Assembly (NCBI RefSeq): GCF_001274895.1
Contig: NZ_CP006841.1
Coordinates: forward strand, 744,001 to 808,000
Reading direction: 5' to 3'
Length of the DNA stretch: 64,000 nucleotides
From: Corynebacterium lactis RW2-5
GTDB lineage: Bacteria > Actinomycetota > Actinomycetes > Mycobacteriales > Mycobacteriaceae
Of the stretch, positions 41,363-49,725 are shown in pieces (position 1 is the stretch's first letter; every line of letters begins with the position of its first letter). The notes under the pieces were generated by a model. It saw only the letters and a list, made by a program, of their open reading frames with translations. It made no database searches and had not been told where the DNA came from. The translations under genes and the position numbers were made by a program.

Positions 41363-41824
41363 ATGCGACAGCCAATGCCTTATGTCCCGGGGGCGATTCG
41401 TGCGTGGCTACTCGACCAACCAGGTTTCGTTGACCTGCTGCATGGTGGGGCGGTGTCTACTAGGGACTTGCCGGACCCTCTAGTGAAACCACACGTGCTG
41501 GTTTCAACAGTGGGGCATGTTGGGCCCGACCCGATGCTGCGTCGCCTGATGATTCAGGTGACACCGTGGGCGCCGGGGCGAGATGCATCGGGGCTCGATG
41601 AGGACCCGGATGTGACCGTGTGGAACCTAGCCGCGACGGCTGGGGAACTGCTCGGACGGGCGAAAAATGTTGTTCTCGATGACAAGCATGCATGGTCGGC
41701 TACCTGGGTTGATGGCCCAATTCAACTTTATGACCGCAATCGAGGTATTGACCGAACCTTGTATCAGGCGCCGGTCCGTTTTCAGGTTCACCTGCGACGC
41801 AGGCAACCAATAGCAAGCAACTAA
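41363..41824 (+). CDS. Tail terminator protein
   Basis: A 153-residue protein in the tail-terminator position (after gp10, before tail tube). It reads GAIRAWLLDQPGFVDLLHGG, RRLMIQVTPWAPGRDASG and a C-terminal beta strand VRFQVHLRRRQ, consistent with a gpU/DUF3168-like tail terminator that caps the tube. Confidence 0.72.
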   Translation: MRQPMPYVPGAIRAWLLDQPGFVDLLHGGAVSTRDLPDPLVKPHVLVSTVGHVGPDPMLRRLMIQVTPWAPGRDASGLDEDPDVTVWNLAATAGELLGRAKNVVLDDKHAWSATWVDGPIQLYDRNRGIDRTLYQAPVRFQVHLRRRQPIASN

Positions 41825-41825
41825 C

Positions 41826-41851
41826 AGCACCCCGAGTGGGGTGCTTTCTTT
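41826..41851 (+). terminator. Terminator before the major tail gene
   Basis: Perfect 8-bp stem AGCACCCC/GGGGTGCT with loop GAGT, followed by TTTCTTT. It is inside the late gene block. Confidence 0.82.
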
Positions 41852-41882
41852 ATGCCCCGAGGCTGGGGCGGATTGGAGACTT

Positions 41883-42476
41883 ATGTCTACTTTTGCAGAT
41901 CCGAGTAAGGCGTATCTGTGGCTCGACGGTGATGCTTTCCGTGGTAAGGCAGGCGCGGAGCTTCCAGAAGACGTGTACGCCGCAAAGCTGGAAGGTTTTG
42001 ATGCCTTCGGCGGTATTGAAGCTGGCTTCGAGCTGACTTCCGAGCAGTCAATCACTAAGAAGAAGGTATTTAACTACCGTCAGTCCGCGTACAAGGTTGC
42101 CCGAGACCCGCTGGATGAGGGTATGAAGTTCCGTGCGGTGGATAACACCAAGGCGACGGTAATGACCCGTATGCAGGGTGGCAAGGTCACCATGAAGGGC
42201 AAGAACGGTGTTATTGAGAAGGGCATTGGTGAGGAATTCTCGCTGCTGGTGCGTCTCGATGACGGCGCGGATAAGACCGCGTTTTTCTGTCCGCGTGCAA
42301 CTCTGTCGGCGCCGGCAACCCGTGCGGCGATGGATGGGCAGAACCTCGACGGTTGGGAGTTCGCTGTGACCTTCCTTGAGCCTTGCCAGGAAATTCTTCC
42401 GAAGGTTCCTGAGGGGCTCAAGGAAGCTGTCGAAAGTACTGAGGAGCTAGGGGACGAGGATAGCCACTTCGGCTGA
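41883..42476 (+). CDS. Major tail tube protein
   Basis: The 197-residue protein (STFADPSKAYLWLDGDAFRG, then GLKEAVESTEELGDEDSHFG at the end) has the size and placement of a siphovirus tail tube subunit, between the terminator and the chaperones. Beta-rich middle: TVMTRMQGGKVTMKGKNG, EFSLLVRLDDGADKTAFF. Strong ribosome site GGAG before the ATG at 41883, and terminators on both sides, suit a highly expressed structural gene. Confidence 0.85.
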   Translation: MSTFADPSKAYLWLDGDAFRGKAGAELPEDVYAAKLEGFDAFGGIEAGFELTSEQSITKKKVFNYRQSAYKVARDPLDEGMKFRAVDNTKATVMTRMQGGKVTMKGKNGVIEKGIGEEFSLLVRLDDGADKTAFFCPRATLSAPATRAAMDGQNLDGWEFAVTFLEPCQEILPKVPEGLKEAVESTEELGDEDSHFG

Positions 42477-42496
42477 TAGCCCTGATGTAGCGCGTA

Positions 42497-42554
42497 GGGC
42501 GGGCGCGTGTGCGCTTCCGGGATGGAGGCCCGAATTTACCCGCCCCCTTTTTTT
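42497..42554 (+). terminator. Terminator after the major tail gene
   Basis: GGGCGGG (42497-42503) pairs with CCCGCCC (42539-42545), and a run of seven T follows (42548-42554). A GCGCGTGTGCGC inner palindrome strengthens the structure. Confidence 0.78.
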
Positions 42555-42583
42555 ATTGGCCTAGTGATTAGGAGATTTCCGAG

Positions 42584-42952
42584 ATGGAAAATAACACCGA
42601 GAAGATGGAGTCTTTCGACCTTCTGGACGCACTGTCCGTGAATGCTGGCGAGCCGGTTACGGCTACCTTGTTGGGTGTTGATGTGATTATCCGACGAAAC
42701 TTCACCGGTGATGAGGTGCATAAGTTCATGACAATGCACACGGTGGACAACGCTGGGGAAACAATCAAAGACCAGTTGGCTGGTCTGGTTGATGCATTGT
42801 CTGCGTCGCCGGAGAAGGAGCAGGCCGCGCTGGTGGATAAGATTCTGTCGCTTACGGTCCCGGAGATTATTCGTGTGGCGGTGCGGCTTGGACAGATCGC
42901 GGGGCTTCGTGATGAGGCGGGAAATTTCCTGAATGGTGCGCCTGCCTTGTAA
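42584..42952 (+). CDS. Tail assembly chaperone G
   Basis: The 122-residue acidic protein (SFDLLDALSVNAGEPVTATL, then EIIRVAVRLGQIAGLRDEAG) is the upstream, unframeshifted chaperone that binds the tape measure during tail assembly. The slippery heptamer G-GGA-AAT at 42919-42925, near its end, allows a fraction of ribosomes to continue in the -1 frame and make the longer GT product. Confidence 0.88.
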   Translation: MENNTEKMESFDLLDALSVNAGEPVTATLLGVDVIIRRNFTGDEVHKFMTMHTVDNAGETIKDQLAGLVDALSASPEKEQAALVDKILSLTVPEIIRVAVRLGQIAGLRDEAGNFLNGAPAL

Positions 42953-43374
42953 ACCCTCGGGCGCACCGCGAGGCGCTGGTCGGGTTCCGGCGTGAGTATG
43001 GGCTCGATTGGCGTGAGTGTCGACGCACCATGTGGCATGTCGACCTGGGGGCTCTTGTTGATGGATTGCAGGACTGGTCGCTGACGGACGAAAACATTGC
43101 ACGCCTGGTGGACCGTGAGGACTATTGGCTGAATTCGGAGTACGCCCAGTGGACGACGGACCCGAATGACCCTGAGGTGGTGGCGGATCGTGAGAGGCGC
43201 CGTCGTGCTGGGGTGAAGCCGCCGCCGGTGCCGTTGCTGCGGCCGGTGGCGCGTCGTCCCAGACGTCAGCAGGTCGAGTTAGAAGAAGCATTTATAGAGC
43301 GTGTGACCTCCGCTGGTGCTCAGGTGTCGCGGAAGGCGTCGCTGAGTGAGTTGCGCGCTGCGCGCGGAAAGTAG
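42584..43374 (+). CDS. Tail assembly chaperone GT, made by programmed -1 frameshift
   Basis: After slippage at 42919-42925 the ribosome reads FPEWCACLVNPRAHREALVG into the downstream frame, which has no ATG until 43030 but is open from 42916. Key sequence: REYGLDWRECRRTMWHVDLG, a typical T-domain beginning, and a basic proline-rich stretch VKPPPVPLLRPVARRP. The fusion would be 263 residues. The T part recruits tail-tube subunits. This is the universal G/GT arrangement before a tape measure gene. Confidence 0.85.
42919..42925 (+). promoter_or_regulatory. Slippery heptamer GGGAAAT for -1 ribosomal frameshift
   Basis: In the zero frame it reads G GGA AAT, the X-XXY-YYZ form; lambda uses GGGAAAG. 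The -1 frame is closed immediately upstream by two TGA codons (42910-42915), so the shift must occur between 42916 and the G stop at 42950, a window in which this is the only good slippery site. Confidence 0.85.
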
Positions 43375-43381
43375 GTAGACG

Positions 43382-46300
43382 GTGGCCGGTGGCAAGATTG
43401 ACATTCTCGTCGAACCTGATTTGAAGGGGTTTGAGGGAAAGCTTGAGTCTGGGCTTGGTGGGGCGCTGGGTACGGCGGGCAAGATTGGTGCCGCGCTTGG
43501 TGTTGCTATTGGTGGGGCGGAGATGTCTCGCCAGATTATCCAGGTCGGTATGGACTTTGAGTCGCAGATGAATACTATGTCTGCGGTGTCTCAGGCCACT
43601 GGTACGCAGTTGGATGCTGTGGCGGCGAAGGCCCGTGAGTTGGGTTCGGATACGTCGTTGACGGCGACGTCGGCGTCGGATGCGGCCGCTGCGATGACTG
43701 AACTTGCTAAGGGCGGCTTTACTGTTGAGCAGTCGATGGAGGCTGCGAAGGGCACGTTGCAGTTGGCTGCTGCTGCGCAGATTGATGCGGCTGAGGCGGC
43801 GACGATTCAGTCTCAGGCGTTGCAGTCGTTCAGTTTGGGTGCTGAGGATGCTGCGCGGGTGTCGGATATTTTGGCGGGTGCGGCGAATGCGTCGTCGGCT
43901 GAGATTGGTGGTATCGCTCAGGGTCTGCAGCAGGCTGGCGCTGTCGCCAACCAGTTCGGTGTTGATATTGACGACACGTCTACTGCGTTGGCGATGTTTG
44001 CAAACGCGGGTATTCAGGGGTCTGATGCTGGTACGTTGCTGAAGTCGGCGTTGCTGGCGTTGACTGACCAGGGTAAGCCCGCTCAAGCTGCGATGGAAGA
44101 ACTCGGGCTGTCGGTGTACGACATGCAGGGTAATTTCGTTGGGTTGCCGTCATTGTTCGAGCAGTTGGCGGAGGCGCAGAAGTCGATGACGCCGGAGGCG
44201 TATCAGGCGGCGACTGCGACGCTTTTCGGTTCGGATGCGATGCGTCTGGCCGGTATTGCGGCGGAGCAAGGCCGTGATGGTTTTGAGACGCTTCGGGATG
44301 CAGTGACTCGGTCTGGGCAGGCTGCGGAGGTCGCAGCGGCGCAGACGGAGGGGCTTCCTGGCGCGATGGAGCGGCTGCAAAACACTGCGGAGGAAGTCGG
44401 GCTTGCAGTCTACGACGCTCTTTCCGACAAGCTTGTAGCTGGTGCTGACTTAGCAACAACTGCGTTGGAAGCTATTGGTCCTGCTCTTGCTACAGGGCTT
44501 GGCGCTGCCTTGGATGTCGTCGGTGGTGCAGCATCAGCCCTTGACGGGCTGGAGGGTGCGGCGATTGGTGTCGCTGGTGCGTTGGCCTTGTCCTCTTTCA
44601 CGGATTTTCCGGGACGGATGAATGCGGGCACGGGAGCCTTGCGTGGCTTCGGCGAGCAGATGAAGGTACAGAAGTCGCTTGCGAAGGCTGCTGGGGTTGA
44701 GCTCACTAGCGTCGGCGCGGCGATGGCGACCATGGAAGCCCGTGTCCCGACGATCCATCGTATGAGTGAGGCGTACCGGAAGACTGGTGCGCAAGCCCGC
44801 GCGATGGGAACCCTGACTCTAGCGGCGTCTACGCAAGTTGATGGCATGCACCGTAACTTGCTGCTGGCTAAAGGTTCCGCGCAGAAGTTCGGCGGAGTCC
44901 TCGGCGGTTCGGTCGCCGGTGGCCTGTCGCTGGCGAAATCCGGTGTAACTGGGATAATCAATGCCTTGGGTGGCCCATGGGGGCTGGCGATTGCTGGCGC
45001 TGGTTTGGCAATCGGGCACCTGATTCAGAAGCACCAGGAAGCTAAGCAGGCTGAGGAAGAGCATAAGGCAGCGCAGGAAGCGCTACGTGAATCACTAGAC
45101 CAAACTACGGGTGCGATTACCGCGCAGACCCGTGAACTTGTTCTGAAGGCGGCGCAGGAGTCGGATGCCATAGATACCGCGCGTGAACTTGGGATTTCTC
45201 AGGAGACCCTCGCGGATGCGATGACCGGTGTTGAAGGGGCACAACAAAAGGTCAATGCCGCGATTGATGTTGGTTCCCGGAAAGCCCTGGAGAGCTCGAA
45301 GGCGTGGGAAACATCCGGGCGGAATCTCCGCGGGATGGGCATCACTGCTGAAGACGTGAGCGAAGCAATTTTCGGCACGGGGCAGGCGTCGCAGGATGCG
45401 ATGGACAAAATTATGTCCAAGGGGCCTGCTGCCGTTGATGCGTTCAATAAAGTCGCCAGCGGGGTAAAAGACGCGGATGAAAAGTTCAAGGGCCTCCGTG
45501 ACCAAGTCAACCGAACCTCGGATGATCTCGACAAGATTGAGGCTGAGGCGCAAAAGGACCGGCTGGCGGCGCTCAGGGACTCGACGGAGAAGACCAAAAC
45601 AGCGATGGAGCTGCTCGGAGACAGCATCATTTCTATCCCGGATGACAAGAGCATCAAGGTGGAATCTGACGCCGTCAACGAGGAAACCCGGGCGAAGCTC
45701 GAAGAGCTCGGCGCGAAGGTGACAAACCTGCCCAATGGTGAGGTGCTCGTAGAGTTCTCGAACCATCTGGAAATCGTGTCCCTGCTCGACTCCCTGGGAA
45801 TCAAGATTGCCAACTTTAAAGGCAATATCGAGATTACGAACAATAGCCCGGAGGTTGAGGCGCAGCTCGAGCAGTTAGGCCTCAAGGTGACTGATTACGA
45901 AGGTCACGTGGTTATTGATTCCAATGATGAGGAAGTCAAACAGCGACTCATCGAATTGGGGCTCATGGCCGAAGCGGGAGTGCATGGTGATCTCACTATC
46001 ACGGACAATGTTCAGGATGTTTTGTCCCGCAAGGATGGGCTAACAGCTCCGACAAAGTCCGAACACACAGTGTCCGACAACACTGATGATGTCCAAAAAC
46101 GCAAAGACGGGCTGAAGTCCCCAACCGACTCGAAGCATGATGTTAAAGACAACGTCGCTGACGTCAACGCGAAGAAGGAAACCCTCAAGCGGCCTACGTC
46201 GTCACAGCACACGATTTACGTGCGGCAGGTTGAGTACGCGAACAGTGCCGGAGGAACTAGACCGCTCCCACTGTCAATGCAGTGGCAAGGTGGTTACTGG

Positions 46301-48760
46301 CCCGGCCCCGCGTACGCATTGGGAGACCGGCACGACGGCTACCGGCTTCCACTAACCGGGCTGGGCACGGAAATCCGAGATGGGTTTCTCGCCCTCGACG
46401 GCGCAGGCATACCAACGGCCCGCCTGGACGCCGGTGAATGGATCATCAACGGTGCATCTTCCGCAACGTTCGATGAGCTACTCTTCGCAATTAACAACAA
46501 CACTCCCAGGGCGCGCGCAGCACTAGCGGCGTTCGAAGAACTACCTGGCTACGCCGAAGGTAGAGACCCAAAGAAACGCAGCAATCGTAAAAGCAGCGAC
46601 CCTGACATTGAAGCCTCCGATGAGAGCACAGACACCAAGGACGAGCAGTCCGGTGTTGATCGTGCCTTCGAAGAACTGAACCCAACCCAGGGCGGCCCAT
46701 ACGTGTATGGCGGGACCTTGCCCACTGGCGCGGACTGCTCCGGCTATGTCGGCCTGTGGCAGTCGGTGCTGGAGGACCGGAACCCGCGCACTACGCGCCT
46801 GGGAACAACGGTGTCCCTTCTAGCGGGGCAGTGGCCAAACTTACAGCCCGGAACCGACGGTGTGTTCATCGTTGCTACGAACCCAGAGCACATGGTTGCT
46901 CAGTTGGACGGGGTCAACATCGAGTCCGGTGGCTCCGGAATGCAGATTGGTGACGGGGCGACTAGCCCATACAATCTGCCGAATGCCACGCTGTACTACC
47001 TTCCTGATGAGTACATCAAGGGCGGTACCGGTTCAGGGAAGTCGAAGCGCGGTAGGTCTTCGTCAAGTAAGCCGAAGAAGACTGATGCGGAGACCGAGCG
47101 AGAGCGGTTGGACAAAATGGCAGCTGAGTCGCAGCCGCATCTTGCCAGGTCGAACGTGCAAATACCGCCGGACCCGATTGTGACCGCGGCGATGACACCC
47201 GCGAATGACCCGGATGGTGTCAAGGAATTGACCAAGGGCGGGGCGTGGACGGAGCGTTTCGGTCTAGCCCACAATGCCTCGGCGGAAGACAAACTAGTTG
47301 AGTACTTGCTGTGGGCTTACGGGCAGGATAACGAACCAGACTATGAGTTAGCACGGGCGTTTACTGAAGCAAATGATCCGACAGGTGTCCGCTCCATGAT
47401 CGAGGCGGGTGTCTGGACAGGGCGCTTCGGGGACCACTACCGGGCCGGTAAGGACTCGCAGTTGGTCAAGGCTGTGCTGGCTGCTCGCCGTAATGGTGGC
47501 TACTTCACTATCAAGTTGAACATGCTTGAGGACGAGTTGGGTGATAAACCGCGTTCGGCCTCCGAGCTTGCCGGCAAGGTTGCGAAGGTAGCCGCTGAGG
47601 GCGCCGTTAGTGACTTGATGCAAGTGTTGGGGCAGGACGATGAGTTTGGCCCAGTTGTCGAAGTTGGTCTTCTGGCTGGCAAGCAAGCCTTCACTCAGTC
47701 TCAGGGAGTAGATGCGTCGGGTCGCATTGTTATCGAAGATACGACGGCGAAGTCGTCCCCGACGCGCCAGGGTATTTCCGAAGCGCAGGCGGAAGAGATT
47801 CAGCCTGCTGGTGCGTCTGTGTATGACCCCGGGCGTGGAACGGAGCAGTGGTCAGGGCTGATTGACAAGGCCCTGTCGATTACTGGTAACCCGTCGGGGT
47901 GGAAACAGCCGATGGTGGAGCAGGGAGATATTGAGTCTCATGGTGACCCGTCGGCGGTTGGCCCGTCGTCTCCAGAAGGGGCGCCGGCTGGCGTGTGGCA
48001 GGTGAAGCCGGGCACATTCCAAGCGTTCCGTGACCCCGGGTTGGTCGACGACGTGCACGATGTGCTGGCCAATGGTGTTGCTGCCCTGAACTACGTCAAC
48101 TCTCGGTACGAGAAACTGCCGTGGCCGACAGCCGCAGGTTATCAAGCGGGAGGTCGGGTCACCGCGGCCCGGTCTGGTGGGCGCGGGCCGGATGACAAGA
48201 TTCCAGCGTGGCTGGCTGAAGGCGAATACGTGGTGAGTGCTCCGGCGGCACGCCAGAACCAGGCTGTCCTTGAGCTAATCAACGGAGGTGCAGAGATTGC
48301 GCATCTTGCGGCTGACACTGTGGTACAAAACGGCACGCGCCTGGCGACGCTGGGTGTTGATGCTATGGCCGGTGCCGGTGCTATCGGCTCGCTGGGTATC
48401 CCGGGTATCGGTGGCGCTTTGGCCCCCTCCGCTGAGTCCGTGATGGACATTGGTGGAAAAGCCGTGGAGGCGCTATCCGAAGTGGCGACACAAGTGTCGA
48501 ACCGTGTTATCGACACGGTAGCCAACAGCGCTACCGAGTTCCTAGTCGGCGACGCACAGTCACAGCGGCGCGAGTACCAAGCAAACATGGTGCGAGACGC
48601 TGCGTTGGAGTCGAGGGCTCAAGCGATGCGCGAACAAATGGAGCAGTCCGTTGCTGCACAGCGGCCAGTCAACGTTAACGCCAATGGGTATGACCGCCGT
48701 GATCTGGCGGCTGGTATTCGGCAGGCACGATACGAGGAACGATGGGAGAGTGGTTTCTAA
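43382..48760 (+). CDS. Tape measure protein with NlpC/P60-like and lytic transglycosylase-like domains
   Basis: The 1792-residue protein sets tail length. The N-terminal third has the TP901-type core (TMSAVSQATGTQLDAVAAKA, ELAKGGFTVEQSMEAAKG) and a membrane-like segment near residues 525-545. Residues about 870-955 contain degenerate 24-residue repeats (DNTDDVQKRKDGLKSPT). An NlpC/P60-like domain carries PYVYGGTLPTGADCSGYVG with Cys1119, and a C-terminal SLT-like domain reads GDIESHGDPSAVGPSSPEGA and GVWQVKPGTFQAF (about 1515-1580). These could cut peptidoglycan during DNA entry. The start is a GTG at 43382. Confidence 0.9.
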   Translation: MAGGKIDILVEPDLKGFEGKLESGLGGALGTAGKIGAALGVAIGGAEMSRQIIQVGMDFESQMNTMSAVSQATGTQLDAVAAKARELGSDTSLTATSASDAAAAMTELAKGGFTVEQSMEAAKGTLQLAAAAQIDAAEAATIQSQALQSFSLGAEDAARVSDILAGAANASSAEIGGIAQGLQQAGAVANQFGVDIDDTSTALAMFANAGIQGSDAGTLLKSALLALTDQGKPAQAAMEELGLSVYDMQGNFVGLPSLFEQLAEAQKSMTPEAYQAATATLFGSDAMRLAGIAAEQGRDGFETLRDAVTRSGQAAEVAAAQTEGLPGAMERLQNTAEEVGLAVYDALSDKLVAGADLATTALEAIGPALATGLGAALDVVGGAASALDGLEGAAIGVAGALALSSFTDFPGRMNAGTGALRGFGEQMKVQKSLAKAAGVELTSVGAAMATMEARVPTIHRMSEAYRKTGAQARAMGTLTLAASTQVDGMHRNLLLAKGSAQKFGGVLGGSVAGGLSLAKSGVTGIINALGGPWGLAIAGAGLAIGHLIQKHQEAKQAEEEHKAAQEALRESLDQTTGAITAQTRELVLKAAQESDAIDTARELGISQETLADAMTGVEGAQQKVNAAIDVGSRKALESSKAWETSGRNLRGMGITAEDVSEAIFGTGQASQDAMDKIMSKGPAAVDAFNKVASGVKDADEKFKGLRDQVNRTSDDLDKIEAEAQKDRLAALRDSTEKTKTAMELLGDSIISIPDDKSIKVESDAVNEETRAKLEELGAKVTNLPNGEVLVEFSNHLEIVSLLDSLGIKIANFKGNIEITNNSPEVEAQLEQLGLKVTDYEGHVVIDSNDEEVKQRLIELGLMAEAGVHGDLTITDNVQDVLSRKDGLTAPTKSEHTVSDNTDDVQKRKDGLKSPTDSKHDVKDNVADVNAKKETLKRPTSSQHTIYVRQVEYANSAGGTRPLPLSMQWQGGYWPGPAYALGDRHDGYRLPLTGLGTEIRDGFLALDGAGIPTARLDAGEWIINGASSATFDELLFAINNNTPRARAALAAFEELPGYAEGRDPKKRSNRKSSDPDIEASDESTDTKDEQSGVDRAFEELNPTQGGPYVYGGTLPTGADCSGYVGLWQSVLEDRNPRTTRLGTTVSLLAGQWPNLQPGTDGVFIVATNPEHMVAQLDGVNIESGGSGMQIGDGATSPYNLPNATLYYLPDEYIKGGTGSGKSKRGRSSSSKPKKTDAETERERLDKMAAESQPHLARSNVQIPPDPIVTAAMTPANDPDGVKELTKGGAWTERFGLAHNASAEDKLVEYLLWAYGQDNEPDYELARAFTEANDPTGVRSMIEAGVWTGRFGDHYRAGKDSQLVKAVLAARRNGGYFTIKLNMLEDELGDKPRSASELAGKVAKVAAEGAVSDLMQVLGQDDEFGPVVEVGLLAGKQAFTQSQGVDASGRIVIEDTTAKSSPTRQGISEAQAEEIQPAGASVYDPGRGTEQWSGLIDKALSITGNPSGWKQPMVEQGDIESHGDPSAVGPSSPEGAPAGVWQVKPGTFQAFRDPGLVDDVHDVLANGVAALNYVNSRYEKLPWPTAAGYQAGGRVTAARSGGRGPDDKIPAWLAEGEYVVSAPAARQNQAVLELINGGAEIAHLAADTVVQNGTRLATLGVDAMAGAGAIGSLGIPGIGGALAPSAESVMDIGGKAVEALSEVATQVSNRVIDTVANSATEFLVGDAQSQRREYQANMVRDAALESRAQAMREQMEQSVAAQRPVNVNANGYDRRDLAAGIRQARYEERWESGF

Positions 48761-49725
48761 TGCGAGGGGCTATGTTCCCGGAAGGCGCCGCGAATGTGGT
48801 GCTCGCCGGTCCTGGCGCTGCGGCAGGATTACCAGAACGCGCGTGGCACCTATCTGATTGGCCATCCAAGGTGGCGAATGAGGAAGGGGTTGCAATCGCG
48901 GAGGGCTGGGCTGATTTTCAGGAACCCACGGTGACGCATCAGTGGTTCACTCCGGCGCAGTCCCATGGCGCAGTGTGGTTGGGTGCTGTCGCGGACCCGC
49001 GTCGTTTCCAGTTGCCGATTACGATGCACGCCACACGTGGTAAGGCGTTCGAGATTGTGCGAGACGAGTTCTTCACAGACCTGAATTTCACTACCACGTC
49101 GAGGCTGTATGTGAATTCTCCTTCGGGCACGGTGTGGCTGGATGTGCGTCTCGACGGTCCTCCGATTGTTGGTGACGTGCGGCATGACGACGCGATTGTG
49201 CAGGAGCAGGATTACCTGTTGCCGATTGTTTCGGAGCAGGCTTTTTACCAGGCGCCGGAGGTGGCCCGCACGTGGGTGTTGGGTAAAGGCTGGTCGCCGT
49301 CACCGGAGCTTTGGAATTTCGGTGACGTTCCGGAGTGGCCGGTGTGGACGCTACGTGGGCCTGGTGTGTTCACGATTCCAGATATTGCCCCGAAGGACTT
49401 TGGGCCTGTCGAGGGGTGGTTACTGGATTTGGTTCCATCCTGGCTTAAGGACATGCTCCGCATGGGGCAAATCTTGGTTGATAAGCAGACGACGGTGATG
49501 TTGTTGCCTGGCGAGACGATGGTTCTTACCGGTGACCCGGCTCGGCGTCTTGCGGTGTCGGATAAGCGTAAGGATGCGCACCGGTGGCTTGGTGGACAGC
49601 GTCCGCTGTACCAAGTGATGCCGCACACGCGGTGGGATGTGTCAGGGCTTCGTGTCGTTGGCGGTAAGCCAGGTGTGACGTCGGCTGTTGTGCAGATTGA
49701 GCCTAGGAGGCGACGCCCATGGTAG
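48760..49725 (+). CDS. Distal tail (Dit-like) protein
   Basis: A 321-residue protein immediately after the tape measure (its ATG overlaps the TAA). Sequence blocks WHLSDWPSKVANEEGVAIAE, RGKAFEIVRDEFFTDLNFTT and the C-terminal PGETMVLTGDPARR are typical of actinophage minor tail proteins that form the hub linking tube to baseplate. An ATG at 48742 would add six residues. Confidence 0.8.
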   Translation: MRGAMFPEGAANVVLAGPGAAAGLPERAWHLSDWPSKVANEEGVAIAEGWADFQEPTVTHQWFTPAQSHGAVWLGAVADPRRFQLPITMHATRGKAFEIVRDEFFTDLNFTTTSRLYVNSPSGTVWLDVRLDGPPIVGDVRHDDAIVQEQDYLLPIVSEQAFYQAPEVARTWVLGKGWSPSPELWNFGDVPEWPVWTLRGPGVFTIPDIAPKDFGPVEGWLLDLVPSWLKDMLRMGQILVDKQTTVMLLPGETMVLTGDPARRLAVSDKRKDAHRWLGGQRPLYQVMPHTRWDVSGLRVVGGKPGVTSAVVQIEPRRRRPW

